Positions 45,425-57,055 of a DNA stretch of 64,000 bases are shown in pieces. The stretch is from Schoenoplectus triqueter (Eukaryota > Streptophyta > Magnoliopsida > Poales > Cyperaceae), in assembly GCA_964058805.1 (NCBI GenBank), contig CAXKVV010000013.1, positions 62,001-126,000 of the forward strand, in the 5' to 3' direction. The notes beneath the pieces are model-generated. The model saw only the letters and a list, made by a program, of their open reading frames with translations. It made no database searches and was not told the DNA's origin. The stretch's first letter is position 1, and each line of letters begins with the position of its first letter. Made by a program: the position numbers and the translations under genes.

Positions 45425-47847
45425 GTTGGGCTATGGTGCTATGTATAGCACGGATCGTTTCCGTATTATGGATCGGTTCTTTATTATCAAAGTGTAAATG
45501 GTCGATCCAACTGTACAAAATAATTTTTGTATGAATATTTAGATGTGCACCAAATTTTATATTTTTAGAATTTTTTACTATTATTTAAGATAGAAAATCG
45601 CTTCTTTTGACTTTGTTCAGACTGAACTGCTAAAGGGCAAAAGTTTTATACAAACTAACAATTTTGTTGAGAAATAAGAATGTGAAACAAGTCATTATGA
45701 TTTCTTAATTTTGTTGGATAGGTTGGTTGTGATTTTGTACTTTTGAAGACTTAAATCAGATATTAGACAAAAGCTTACTTATAATTTACCACTTTGAATT
45801 TCAGCAGTCCATTTTTCAACCAAAAGTGAACCATCCAGCCTAACCACGGATTGCTTACAAGTTACAAATCATAATATGTAAGAACCAAATGGAAAGTTAA
45901 AACTTCAGGGAAAAGAGATGGGTAATGTTATGCATCTGGTACCTTGACAAATTAAAAACAAAACTGAAACTTCAGTTTCGCTGGGCTTGGATAGTCCAAA
46001 GCTCATGAATATAAATTTTGACGGGAGTGATGTTTTGAGAAGAAAATTTTGAAGGGAGTGAAGTTTTGAACAGAAAATTTTAGCAGGAATGAATAATTTT
46101 TATCTGTGAGAGAAGAGGGGGCAGTTTTGTGATTTAGATAAAAACTAGGTCTAATATTAATAACTCATTATATATTTTAAAATTTTAAGGGCGGGCCATG
46201 GCCCAAATATTTTGAAGGGCGGGCCATTGTATATAATATACAGTTGTCTGTGTCATTTTTATTGTCTAATTTGGTAAAAGATTACTGTTCCTTTTTGTAT
46301 TCAGAGGTTCAATATTTGAAACAGCATTTTTCCATAGTTAAATGCTAACTACTAAGCTATTTGTTCATATCAAGAATTCCACATCTGATATTTCTAATAA
46401 TGTCATTAGAAAAGTAATCTAAAGATCACTCATCTTAGAAAATAACAATTAGTTTTTGGTCTCTTGTTAATGCTGCAATGTTCATATTTACAAATTAGGT
46501 TGTTACGTCACGTCGACTGAGTGATTTTAGCAATGACCAATCAACCACTGACGATAAATCTGAACATCAAAAGCTTAAACCTGCTAGGAAGAGTGGTTCC
46601 GCCTTGTCAGAGAAGACAAGACCCATTCATGGACCAAAGATCAGCCTCCATGATCGCAAGTGGACAGATGGCAGCATCCCATTAAATGGTGTGTCAGATA
46701 GTCTAGCCAAACTTGGAAAGGAAGCTATTCAAAGAAGAGATGTTGCATCAACTGTTGCAGCTGAGGCTTTGCAAGAGGCTGTAATCACAGAGGCTGTTAT
46801 AAGGAACTTAAGGTATTAAGTATTACTGTTTACTGATAATAAATTAGGCAGCAAAATTTTGAAAAGGCCCTACTTCTAAGCACGAAAATATGTTTTTAGC
46901 CTGACTGTGTTATTTTATTCATAAATGCTTAACCAATCTCAACCATAGGAGCTTGGTCAACAGATTAGGGAAGGTTCTTCTAGTGAGTGAAATAACCATT
47001 CTTCTGATGATGTTCTTATTTTGTGTAAAATTAATAAAGAGGGAAAGGCATAATTGCAAATCATTCTCTTGGCAAAATAAGATATTAATAAAACTGTAGC
47101 TATTTACCTACTAACATTTATCTTCTTGCCAATTTTTGTAGCAAATTCTCTGATGTATGCAATTCATCAAAGGGGAGTAACCCTATACCGGCAATTGATC
47201 AATTTCTTACCATCTACGCTGACCTTCAAAAATGGCAAAGCACCATTGACTCCCTCTCTGGGGCCAAAACTGACGTTTCACCATTTGAGAAGTTGGCCTC
47301 TCTTTGGGTTGAAGCTGCAGTTTCCACTGACCTTGAAGTCCTCCAGGTTGTTCAGTCCACAATGGACTCCATTTCAAAACGTAACAAGTTTGCTGACAAG
47401 TCTGACAAACCACCTACTGTAGATGAAGCAAGAACAAGTATTTCTAAGAGGCAGCCCATATCAACTATCTCCAAGGGACATTCCAGGAATTCACCAAATC
47501 ATAGCTCTAACTCCTGGAACAACAACTCCAGCTTGAATGACACCTTAGATCTGTTACGAGTTGTACAGCGCGAGATGCAAGTTTGGTTTCTGAAATTTGT
47601 CAATGAAGCACTAGATGTTGGGTTTGTTCTGATAGGAGAGAAGGAGAGGATTAGCGGTAACAATGGAAAAGTTACAATGGTCTTATCTCAATTCAAGAAA
47701 ATAAATGATTGGTTGGATGGGGTTGGCAAATTACCAGAAAAAGAGGGGTTAAAGGATAAAATTGAGAAGTTGAAGAGAAAGATTTATGGGTTTGTGATTA
47801 GTCATATGGGGTCTGCTCTTGATGGCTCAGTTTCAATTTCTGAATAA
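43833..47847 (+). CDS. DUF936 family protein, four exons
   Basis: Exons 43833-44653, 44857-45094, 46499-46812 and 47142-47847 join in frame to 692 aa. The N-terminal domain (about 1-115) begins [16 protein letters not shown] and includes [15 protein letters not shown] and [18 protein letters not shown], the start of the plant DUF936 family. A long Ser/Pro/Arg-rich linker follows (about 115-350) with repeated SPxR/SPAxR motifs such as [11 protein letters not shown]. The C-terminal part (about 445-692) is helical, with [11 protein letters not shown] and [20 protein letters not shown], also typical of the family. The molecular role is unknown; the basic SP-rich linker suggests phosphorylation and nucleic-acid or cytoskeletal contact, but that is inference. 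Exon 2 begins after GTGCAG and all junctions keep frame. Intron 2 (45095-46498) is enlarged by repeat sequence including an AT microsatellite at 45394-45422. Confidence 0.92.
45394..45422. repeat. AT dinucleotide microsatellite in intron 2 of the DUF936 gene
   Basis: About 14 uninterrupted TA units. The following 800 bp of the intron look like non-coding repeat sequence with no clear ends. Confidence 0.85.
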
Positions 47848-48823
47848 TAAAATGTGTAGTTTGTCAGTGTTAAATTATTTTGGTAACGTGTCTGATTAGA
47901 TTGAACTGCTGTTAACCAATTGTTAATGATAAAATTATGTTTTAGCATACTAATCTATTCTTCTGAGTAAAACTGTTCCACTTTCCAATTATTCTCAGAG
48001 GTTAAATCTGAACTTTGATTTTTTTTTTGAGCCTGTAAGCTCTCTCCAATGTTGCTGGGTATCGAACCCATGATCTCAAGGATGAAGGTCATGCCTTAAA
48101 CCGTCTGCGCTATGCAGTGTTGGGATTATGGCAGTCCCAACTCTCAAGCTGATCCAACCGGACCAACCTACATGTCAGTTTATGAATTATGGCATAAAAG
48201 ACGAGTAATGCAGTTCTGTGACAGAGTTGTTCATGGAGAAACAAATTCAACTAAAAAAAAATACTGTAAAGATCCTAGACTAGATTCAACTTAAACAAGG
48301 GAAAAGTTAATAAAGGAGATAAACTCCACTACAAATTTCAAATTCATAATAATAATTCACCGTCTTTTCAAGCTTGAATTTGATTTCTTTGTAGTCTTAC
48401 ATTTCTATCCTAAGTCATCTAGATATCAATAGTACTCTTTACTCTTTGGTACGAAATCAACTCATAAGTTCAATTCAAGGGCATTTCTATAATTTTCTCC
48501 ATTTTTATGTTTCTGAATTAGTTTTAACAAAATTAACAAAATCGTCAAAAGTTGACTGTGGGATCCTAACCTCATGCAGTCATGCTGATATGTTACAACC
48601 GAAGGAACAATAGAACCTGAACGATTTCATTAAAGATTGATACTTAAAAAAAGAAAAAGACTACTCTCGTGAGTTTTATTGGCTGTTTGGCACCAAGAAA
48701 AATTATCTCAACAGGTCACCTTAACTATCCTTAAGAACAAATCAGTTTGAAAAAAAGAAGTATGGTGAATGCATAGGTACATCCAATGTCTAAAAATAGA
48801 GTGAATGGTTTGTGCTTGTTATC
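47848..48823. other. 3' flank of the DUF936 gene and intergenic
   Basis: Includes the SINE-like element at 48019-48125. The rest shows no gene. A TATATAA box of the next gene lies at its right end. Confidence 0.5.
48019..48125 (-). repeat. tRNA-derived SINE (minus strand)
   Basis: Read on the minus strand: A-box-like TAGCGCAGACGG, B-box GGTTCGATACC about 34 bp later, and an A-tract of ten (48019-48028 as T on the plus strand) ending the element. The order of pol III promoter, body and A-tail is that of a tRNA-related SINE. Length about 107 bp. Target duplications not resolved. Confidence 0.6.
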
Positions 48824-48830
48824 TATATAA
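48824..48830 (+). promoter_or_regulatory. TATA box of PMEI-like copy A
   Basis: TATATAA, 87 bp before the ATG at 48917. The other copies have TATAAAA at comparable distances. Confidence 0.6.
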
Positions 48831-48916
48831 TACTAAAGGTACTTCCATCTCAATCAAAACACAAGAAAAAACAAAATTGTACAGCCGATAACATAAGACT
48901 CATAATTAAATTAACC

Positions 48917-49713
48917 ATGGCCGCAACATCCACCACGTCCTCTCTTCTCCTCCTCACTTCTCTCCTTCTTGCTCTCTCCACCACTGAAACCGTAGCCACC
49001 TTCGTTAATCCTATCTCCATCCCTTCATGCACTGGTCATCCTTCCTTGCTGCAGTGTGCTCATGACATTCAGTTTGCTCTCATTGGTACTGGCTATGCTG
49101 AAATTGGTACAGGGGTTCACATAATTTCACTCATTCAAGACTCAATTAATGCCGCAAAAGCTAGTAATATTAATGTTCTTCACTTCCTATCGATCAATCA
49201 TATGGATTCCAGTTTTAGCAAGTCACTCCAGTCGGCATTTCAATTTGCTATTGCTGAACTCACTGCTGCATCTAAGGTACCTTTTCATTCAAAAGTAGTT
49301 ACTTGATATGTAAAAGTGAATTGATATTATTGATTTAATTGTACTGTTCACACTTTTTCCTTCTAATTTTAGTATATATTGTTATAAACTAAAAGTAATA
49401 TGACTGTAACTCTCATTAGTTGTCCTTTTATGTTAAAACATACTTTAGATGACAGCATTTACTTGTGTTCCTATTATTATAAAACCAGGTCCTGCAAGGC
49501 AAAACAACATTATCAACATCAGAGCTACATCATGTAAGGAAGTTCCTGAAAATTGCAAATAAAAGTGTATCAAAATGCACAACAACTTTGACGGATCCGA
49601 GCACTGATATCAACTTGTCGCTCCGCTCCTTGATTGATCAGTCCATCAACCTCACTGCGCTATCACTTAATATTATCGGACAAGTGTGTGGCAAAGTCTC
49701 TATCAGTTCTTAA
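48917..49713 (+). CDS. PMEI/invertase-inhibitor-like secreted protein, copy A
   Basis: Two exons (48917-49276, 49489-49713) give 194 aa. The start is the ATG in CCATGG; an in-frame upstream ATG at 48812 lies before the TATA box and is not used. The first 27 residues form a signal peptide (LLLLTSLLLALSTTETV). The mature part begins FVNPISIPSC, with two Cys separated by eight residues (CTGHPSLLQC), the spacing of the N-terminal hairpin in pectin methylesterase/invertase inhibitors, and then alpha-helical segments ending LIDQSINLTALSLNIIGQV. A later Cys lies in SKCTTTL, while the usual fourth Cys partner is not evident. These inhibitors block pectin methylesterase or invertase in the cell wall. 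Assignment is by Cys spacing, size and helical pattern, so it is moderate. It is the most diverged intact member of a four-copy cluster. Confidence 0.7.
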
Positions 49714-49725
49714 TTTGTACAATTA

Positions 49726-49757
<32 letters not shown>

Positions 49758-50436
49758 TAAATCATGAGGTCGATTATTGTTTAATCATGTCTATGCTGAT
49801 TCAGTGCACAATGTAAAAATCTTTTTTTTCTCGACTTAAAAAAAAGTGAGAGTTAGAAAACTTGATTGGATAATTTCAATCATATTATATTTAACTCTGT
49901 GATATCCTTTCTTCTTATATAACATTTGTGTGATTTAGTTAGTAGAGATCCACCAAGTCTATTATGTTTTCCTAAGTTGACTATTTAATTTTTGTGAACA
50001 CTAAATAGGTAATTTTTCAGTAGATGCAGTAATATTGTAGGCAATATTTCATTAGTGGCCTCAATTTTGAACTGCAAGTAGAATAGAATTCCTCCAAGTG
50101 GAAAACAGCATGGAGTTGCTCCCCTGTTCAAAACAGTACTCCAATCAATCAGTACAAATAAATAGAGCTAGAAAACGAGCGCGCTCTTTCAGTGAAATAA
50201 AATAGAATGCTATTTGATTAAATAAAAAAATAAACTGCTTAAACAAATTGGAGATTGATTCGACGAATAGTACTAAAATTGAAAAGCTAATTCAGAAATT
50301 TACACGCGACAAAACAAATTATGCGTCCACTAAATTTCAGAATATTGCGTGAATAGAAAGAAGTGAACAGAGTTTAAGATAGTATGGTTTCCACGCTGTA
50401 TATGCAACAATTCCAATTAATCATAGACTGATCAGT
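49714..50436. other. Spacer between convergent copies A and B
   Basis: AT microsatellite at about 49727-49751, then AT-rich sequence without a gene. Confidence 0.5.
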
Positions 50437-51597
50437 CAATGAAATAATTCAACAAAGTCTTTGCCACTGAAATGTTCAAATAACTTGAGTGATAGGCTGA
50501 TAGCGTTGTAAGGTCTAAGGATTGATGGATCATGTAGCTGAGTAACAAGTTGATGTTGTCGTTGAACTGCTTCAAACGAGTAAATATCCTCTAGAGTACT
50601 TTATGGTAGTTTAACTGTCTGAGTTCATTACGGCTGTCGAATTTATACTACAAACAGTCCGAATTCAATCTCCACCTTTAAATTCATAGGGTTCACTCAA
50701 ATCCGAGCGTTTTACTCCATAAAGTACCGTAGGAGATGTGAATTAGCTTCAAACTAGCAATGGACTTGGTCAAATTTTGGTGTGCGATTTGCAAACAACT
50801 CTGCACTTCAAGGAGCTGCGATGATGACGGTATTGTTTTGCCATGTAAAACCTCAACGTGATTGAAAATAAGTGTTTCCTTTTGAATTTATTTCATATAC
50901 CACATATATATAATTAGACACATCATTTTAAGATTCCAAGTTATGCATACATTAACTGAAACCGAAGAGATGTATTTATTGGCTCTAGATTTCAAACTAA
51001 ACAACTGGGAAGGTGAACTATATATAACCCTTTTCAATTACTCTGCACACTTTTTAAATCTTCATAGTTGTCAGTTTTAATTCAAGTTTCGCTAATCCAA
51101 CTATATGATATTCTACATCTATATGATAACAGCATAATCTAAAAAAACTCAATAAAAGTTCAACAATGAAAACAGATGACACCTATTGATCTACACTAAC
51201 AATTTAAGGAGTGCTTAAATGAACATCTTAACTGGCTAAATCCAATAGATACCTTAGATGCAAGGTTGAGCTCTTGAATTGCAATATTAATGGCTATGTA
51301 GAGTGATTTACTAAAATCGGATGCGATATGAGCAGTTCTTGAGAGGAGGAGGAGAACATTAATACAACTATACTTTGCGGTACTGATCGATTCTAGCAGG
51401 AGAGAGATTGTCTTTGCAGCAGAGGCAACACCAAGAATAGCATATTGGAATTCATGGGGACATTTTAGTATTGTGGGATAACATGTGCATGATGGAATTG
51501 ACAAGGGATTGATGAAGGTGGATACCGTTTCCGTGGCGGAGGGAGATAGAAGAGAAACCAGAAGGAGAAGCCAGAGAGCAGGGGGTTTTGCTGTCAT
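50437..51597 (-). pseudogene. PMEI-like copy B, broken
   Basis: Exon 1 (51597 down to 51253) is open: signal peptide LWLLLLVSLLSPSATETV, then FINPLSIPSCTCYPTILKC, and the usual donor after AAG. Exon 2 (from 50851 down) starts VLHGKTIPSSSQLLEVQSCL and is homologous to copies C and D up to SIASLK. There a 168-bp MITE (50578-50745) interrupts it between duplicated GTTTGAAGC. Beyond the insert the homology resumes (FNDNINLLL) but is diverged and carries an 8-bp duplication (CTATCAGC next to CTATCACT) that shifts the frame. The copy therefore cannot make the C-terminal helices. A TATAAAA box on the minus strand lies at 51680-51686, 83 bp upstream of the ATG, so it may still be transcribed. Confidence 0.82.
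50578..50745. mobile_element. MULE-like MITE in exon 2 of PMEI-like copy B
   Basis: The inverted ends include GAGTAAATATCC and, from the other side, TAATTCACATCTCC, both followed by AGTACTTTATGG or GGTACTTTATGG. Perfect 9-bp target duplication GCTTCAAAC at 50569-50577 and 50746-50754. Length 168 bp, no coding capacity. The uninterrupted paralogues C and D provide the empty-site sequence (TTTGAAGCTTCCC). Confidence 0.82.
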
Positions 51598-52928
51598 GGA
51601 TAATACTCATATGATTGGCCTAACAATTGTTTTGTGGGTTTAATATTTTGATTAAGGTAGAAGTCTTATAAGTATGGTGTTTTATAGACGAGGAGCACAG
51701 ATCAATATTTCTAATTTTAGTCTTCTTAATTATGTGCCAATTTATTCTAGATGCCTCCTCTTCCAAATTGACATAGAATTTGTTTGACAAAATTATGCTT
51801 AGAGTTCGTTTTTCTGGTTACGAGTAGACTCTGAAGAGCTGTGATCTATTGATATCTCTTCTTTTATTTGTCAATTGATTATGAAGCTGTCGGGCGCCAC
51901 CTTTTTAGTCCCTTCATTTGCAACCTATTAGAATTGATGAGTATTGAAATTTACCTTTATTAATAATCAATTGGTAATATGGAATATGACCAAATGTTTT
52001 TCTGTTATTTTTTTATTCGACAAATTTGTTACCTGATAATTTCAGCCTGGTGATTATTCTTCTTTTTTTCTTTTCTGGTGCTTTTTATCAATTTTAACAA
52101 CGTTTTTTTTCAAGCCAGGCCATTACTAAAACATTTTTTTTTGCTTTATCATACTACTTCGAAATTCCATACTTATTAGTAATATTAATATATTATTCAA
52201 TTTAATATATTTTGAACGTTGTGGTTTCCTTATTATTTTTTGTTCAGCTTCAGTCTATGTATATAACTGTTCATTATTTTCGTTCCTATCTTTTTTTTTT
52301 GGCAATTTTATGAAGGATTTCAAACATCTTCATCGATTCATCCGCAAAAATATAATTTTTTAATTAAAGTTATCGTGGTTTTGAAAATATTTCTACAGAT
52401 CATACCCCGTGAATACACTGTTATTATGCTAGGTTTACTCAAAATTCAAACTTGAAAGAGTACAATGTCAACCGAAATTTTGCAGTATATATGTGTACAA
52501 AGCATGATATACTTTCACAAAATTTAGGCCGAAATACTTACATCGAATTTCAAATTTTAAGTTTGAAACATCCATCATCCAAGTGGATCTACATTTTACC
52601 ACAAAATCGAAGAATATAAACTTTTACAGTTTTCCTTTTTATTTTTTAATGATTTGCCAAATGAATCCAAAAATAATTGAAATTGCAATATTACATGTCA
52701 CACACACAACAGTAAAGGGCATAGCTATTTTAGAAAAAAAAATACATGCAAACAATAAATTAAATCATATAATATACCAACCAAAAACGGAATATTACAG
52801 AAGCTCAACGAATATGTATGATTGAAAATATTCAATCTAGGTTTCACATTGTACAATAATTAATTCCACATAAAAGTAAATTGCCAATCATGCAAGAACA
52901 AACTTTATGATTGAACCAATCAAATATG
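51598..52928. other. Intergenic between copies B and C, no gene seen
   Basis: AT-rich. The upstream part contains the minus-strand promoter of copy B (TATAAAA at 51680-51686). The open frame at 52583-52825 has no recognised similarity. Confidence 0.5.
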
Positions 52929-53954
52929 TTAATGAAACTTGGATCCTACGGAGACTTTGCCACTCAACTGTCCAAATATCTTAAGAGAAAGCATTGTTAG
53001 GTTTATGGATTGATCAATCATGGACTGGAGTGAGAGGTTGATGCTGCTGTTGGGAAGCTTCAAACAAGCAATGGACTTTCTCAAGTTTTGGTTTGCAATT
53101 TTCAAAAAGCTCTGCACCTCTTGCAACTCTGATGATGATAGCATTGTTTTTCCATGCAAAACCTGATTTTATCATCACATGAATGAATGAGTGTTATCAT
53201 TTTGAATTTATACGATATGGAAGTAGGAAAAAAGAAACTTATAATCAAATACATTATTTAGAATTCCAAGATAAAGCATCAAGTGGATGGAAGAAAAAAG
53301 ATGTAATTAATTCCTGGGTAGAAATTTCAAATTAATTTACAGGGGATGTGACCTATGCATAATGTTTTTACAACTACTCTGCATATTTTTAATTTGTGGA
53401 ATGGATGCCAGTTTTTATTTCAGGGAATCCAATTTTGCAAATCTATGTTTATACGAGAGGAATATGATCTAACAAAGATAAAGTTCACGAATTAAGTTAT
53501 TGAAAATTTATCACTAACACGTGTTAACACCAATAAATTAAGAACGTGTGAAATAAAATATATATATTTATATTTTTTGTCCAATTCAAATAGGTACCTT
53601 AGATGCGTAGTTGAGCTCTTGAATTGCAACATTGATGGTCGAGTGAAATGATTCACTAAAATCGGATTTGATGTGATTGCTTGAGAGAAAATGGAGAACA
53701 ATAATATAACTAGACTTTGCAGTATTGATGGAGTCCAGGAGGAGAGAAATTGTGTGAGACCCTGCACCAATTCCAGCAGAGCCAACACCAACAATGGCAG
53801 ATTGGATGTCATGAGCGCACTTTAGCATGGCGGGATGACCCGAGCATGATGGAATTGACAAGGGATTGATGAAGGTGGCTGCCGTTTTCGTGGTGGAGAG
53901 AGAAAGCAGAGAAACAAGAAGGAGAAGGGAGAGAGCAGGGGTTGTCATTGCCAT
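52929..53954 (-). CDS. PMEI/invertase-inhibitor-like secreted protein, copy C
   Basis: Two exons on the minus strand (53954-53598, 53162-52929) give 196 aa. Signal peptide (ALSLLLLVSLLSLSTTKTA), then FINPLSIPSCSGHPAMLKC with the C-x8-C hairpin, a helical region HTISLLLDSINTAKSSYIIV and exon 2 VLHGKTMLSSSELQEVQSFL to SINLTMLSLKIFGQLSGK. Intact frame and consensus splice sites (AAG/GTACC; ATCAG/GTT). A minus-strand TATAAAA at 54057-54063 sits about 103 bp before the ATG. Copy D at 55449 is nearly identical over long stretches and lies head-to-head, so the two arose by a recent inverted duplication. Function by family: cell-wall enzyme inhibitor, moderate certainty. Confidence 0.75.
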
Positions 53955-54063
53955 GGTTAATTATGTCGCCTGTGTACCAATTCACTGAGTAATTGTCTAA
54001 TTGTATTGTATGTTTAATATATACTTTGATTGAGGTGGAATTCCTCCTCATGATAATTTTATA

Positions 54064-55357
54064 GGTGACAAGAACAAACCATTTTCTAATTTTAGTCTAT
54101 TAACCATTTAACTGCATCTTCTCTTCCAAACTGACATTAAACTTTGTTGGTAACCATAGTCAAATAAACTTAATTTTAAAACTACTTTTCTGGTTGTAAA
54201 TACACTTTAGAGAGTAATAATATATATTTTTTAAGATTTTTATTTGGTGGGTGATCAGTTGATCCAGTCCTGTTGGGTTATTTTGAGGGAGTTCCTCGTT
54301 AGATTCATGTCGAAAATTCAAGTTGGGAGTTGGGACTACTATGAATTTGTTTACATCTTCTCTTGGACTCAGCATCCAGCGCTTGTCATTAGAGTAATGA
54401 TAAATGTATCAAAAACATGTATAGTTAGATTTAAATACAGATACAAATATGTATTCATATATGAATGTACTTATACATGATATATTCATGTATATATCAT
54501 ATATACAGTGTTGTTAAACGTATAAAATCAATATATAAAGAATTTCGTGATTGAACAAGTGAAGTCCCACAAATCTGAAATTGGTATTTAAGGCCCAAAC
54601 ATTCATGATATGAGAAAAAAAAGATACAAATAACTGGAGATTAATTTTGAAGATATTTCGTTGCATAAGTTGTGATGAACTTTCCAAGATGCTTGTATAT
54701 TAGCAGTATCTTTTTGTTTCTGTATTGAATAATGGTAAAAAAAACCCAGAAAAATTGATAAAATTGAATTGGAATCTCTTTCTATTTTTTAACTATTGTA
54801 AATATACGAGATAGTTTTTACAGCCTTCACTTTATAGTATTGTTAGAGAGATTTAAATGTGTTTACTGGCATAGCAAAGATTGATCTCCCTTGTTCGAGA
54901 AACATAATTTTATATGTCATTCTTTCCTGTTAAAATTTTACTTTTCATTTCATGAAAATTTTCACTTTAGTTCATTTATTTACTGTACTTTTATAACCTT
55001 CAATCAATTAAGGGTGTGATCCTTTAAAGATTAGAAAAATATCCCTCATAATTTTTCTCAAAGAAAATTGGGAAATATGCCGTTCTTCTAACTGGGAACC
55101 GATTTTTTTTTACTTAAGCTTTGAATAAGACATTTTTCAATATCAAACCACCAGAATTTCAAAAAGTAGAATGAACGCTAAGTTATAAAAGTATTAAAAA
55201 AATAAAAATATATGATTGCTCTCTAAGTCTGTAAAAGTAGTTTAAAATAAAGTATATTTGACTATGGTTACAAACAAAATTTAATGCCAGATTGGAACAG
55301 GAGATGCAGTTAAATGGTTAATAGACTAAAATTAGAAATTTGTTGGTGATTGTCACC
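54064..55357. other. Bidirectional intergenic region between copies C and D
   Basis: Contains the mirrored promoters at each end and about 0.95 kb of unrelated AT-rich spacer. A short open frame at 54244-54480 is not supported as a gene. Confidence 0.5.
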
Positions 55358-55364
55358 TATAAAA
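55358..55364 (+). promoter_or_regulatory. TATA box of PMEI-like copy D
   Basis: TATAAAA, 91 bp before the ATG at 55449 and mirrored at 54057-54063 for copy C. Confidence 0.65.
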
Positions 55365-55448
55365 CTATGATGGCACTTCTACTTTAATCAAAATATTAAG
55401 CATACAACACAATTTCACAGTAAATTAGTACACAAGACACAATTAACC

Positions 55449-56441
55449 ATGGCAGCGACAGCCCCTGCTCTCTCCCTTCTCCTTCTTGTTTCTCTGCTTT
55501 CTCTCTCCACCACGAAAACGGCAGCCACCTTCATCAATCCCTTGTCAATTCCATCATGCTCGGGTCATCCCGCCATGCTAAAGTGCGCTCATGACATCCA
55601 ATCTGCCATTGTTGGTGTTGGCTCTGCTGGAATTGGTGCAGGGTCTCACACAATTTCTCTCCTCCTGGACTCCATCAATACTGCAAAGTCTAGTTATCTT
55701 AATGTTCTCCAGTTTATCTCGAGCAATCACATCAAATCCGATTTTAGTAAATCACTCCACCCAGCAATCAGAATTGCAGTTCAACAGCTCAACAATGCAT
55801 CTAAGGTATCTATTGGCCAGGAATAAAGATAATTATTTCAGCAGCCCTTGTTTTATTGGTGCAAATACATGCTATTGGTCCATTTTCATTAACTATGATG
55901 TATATTTTAGATTATATTCTTGCCATATAAATGTATATTAGTTAAGTACTATCATCTAAACTGAAAAAGCACCATTCCACAAATTAAAAAATATACAGAA
56001 TTATTATAAAACATCATAACTCACGTTCATGTAATGTAATTTGAAATTTATATCCAGTAATTATATATCTTCTTTTCTTTTTCAGTTAGTTAATGCTTTT
56101 AACTTGGAATTCCAAATAATGTATTTGATTATATGTTTCTTTTTTCCTACTTCCATATCATATAAATTCAAAAGGATAACACTCATTCATTCATGTTATG
56201 ATAAAATCAGGTTTTGCATGGAAAAACAATGCTATCATCATCGGAGCTACAAGAGGTGCAGAGCTTTTTGAAAATTGCAAACCAAAACTTGAGAAAGTCC
56301 ATTGCTTGTTTGAAGCTTCCCAACAGCAACATCAACCTCTTACTCCAGTCCTTGATTGATCAATCCATAAACCTAACAATGCTTTCTCTTAAGATATTTG
56401 GACAGTTGAGTGGCAAAGTCTCCGTGGGATTAATTCATTGA
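55449..56441 (+). CDS. PMEI/invertase-inhibitor-like secreted protein, copy D
   Basis: Exons 55449-55805 and 56211-56441 give 195 aa. Same layout as copy C: signal peptide, PSCSGHPAMLKC hairpin, HTISLLLDSINTAKSSYLNV, and exon 2 VLHGKTMLSSSELQEVQSFL to KIFGQLSGKVSVGLIH. Differences from C cluster at the end of exon 1 (SKSLHPAIRIAVQQLNNASK against SESFHSTINVAIQELNYASK) and at the C-terminus. Only one Cys (SIACLK) follows the N-terminal pair, whereas canonical inhibitors have two more. The frame is intact. It is likely secreted to the cell wall; the target enzyme cannot be predicted. Confidence 0.75.
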
Positions 56442-57006
56442 CTGATGAGTTGATGATTATTTGGAATTATTATTGTACAGTTTGGAAACCATGGCTGGAT
56501 AATTTTAACAATACGATCTTAAACTCTGTTTATGTAATGCTTCTGAAATTTAAATAATTCATAATTTGTTGCGTCTAGTGTAATTTTCTGAAAATAGTTT
56601 TTTTTTTTAATTTCAGTATCAAGCATTGATTCTGTGTGCAATTTGTTTAATCATTTTAATTTTGATTTGTTAGTAATACAGTATTCTCTATTATTATTTT
56701 TATCTACAAGACCACACTTGTTGCTAGGAGCTGGATTTCTTCTTTATTAATTTGTACGGATTGATTGGACTGTTTTGAAGAAATACGGATTGAATCATTT
56801 TAATTTTGTTTTGCTCACTTCTACATTATCTAAATAGAACTACCAAAGAAGAATATTTATCGAACAGAAAAATATTTATATGAACATTTTGAGTCTAATC
56901 TACTTGTAATTACTTTCATGATCTTTCATGTGTATGATATGAGTTAGGATTGCACAACTCATGAAAAGAAATCTCATGTTCGATCGATTATTGTATAGAG
57001 ACTACA

Positions 57007-57007
<1 letters not shown>

Positions 57008-57052
<45 letters not shown>
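57008..57052. repeat. AT dinucleotide microsatellite
   Basis: About 22 TA units without interruption. Confidence 0.9.

Positions 57053-57055
<3 letters not shown>

Larger units (their letters stand above)
52929..56441. repeat. Inverted duplication carrying PMEI-like copies C and D
   Basis: Arms about 52929-54240 and 55185-56441 are reverse complements across both exons, the intron and about 250 bp of promoter (shared TTTGACTATGGTTAC and GGTTAATAGACTAAAATTAG). The spacer is about 0.95 kb and unrelated. Identity is visibly high, including introns, so the event is young relative to the divergence of copies A and B. Confidence 0.8.
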
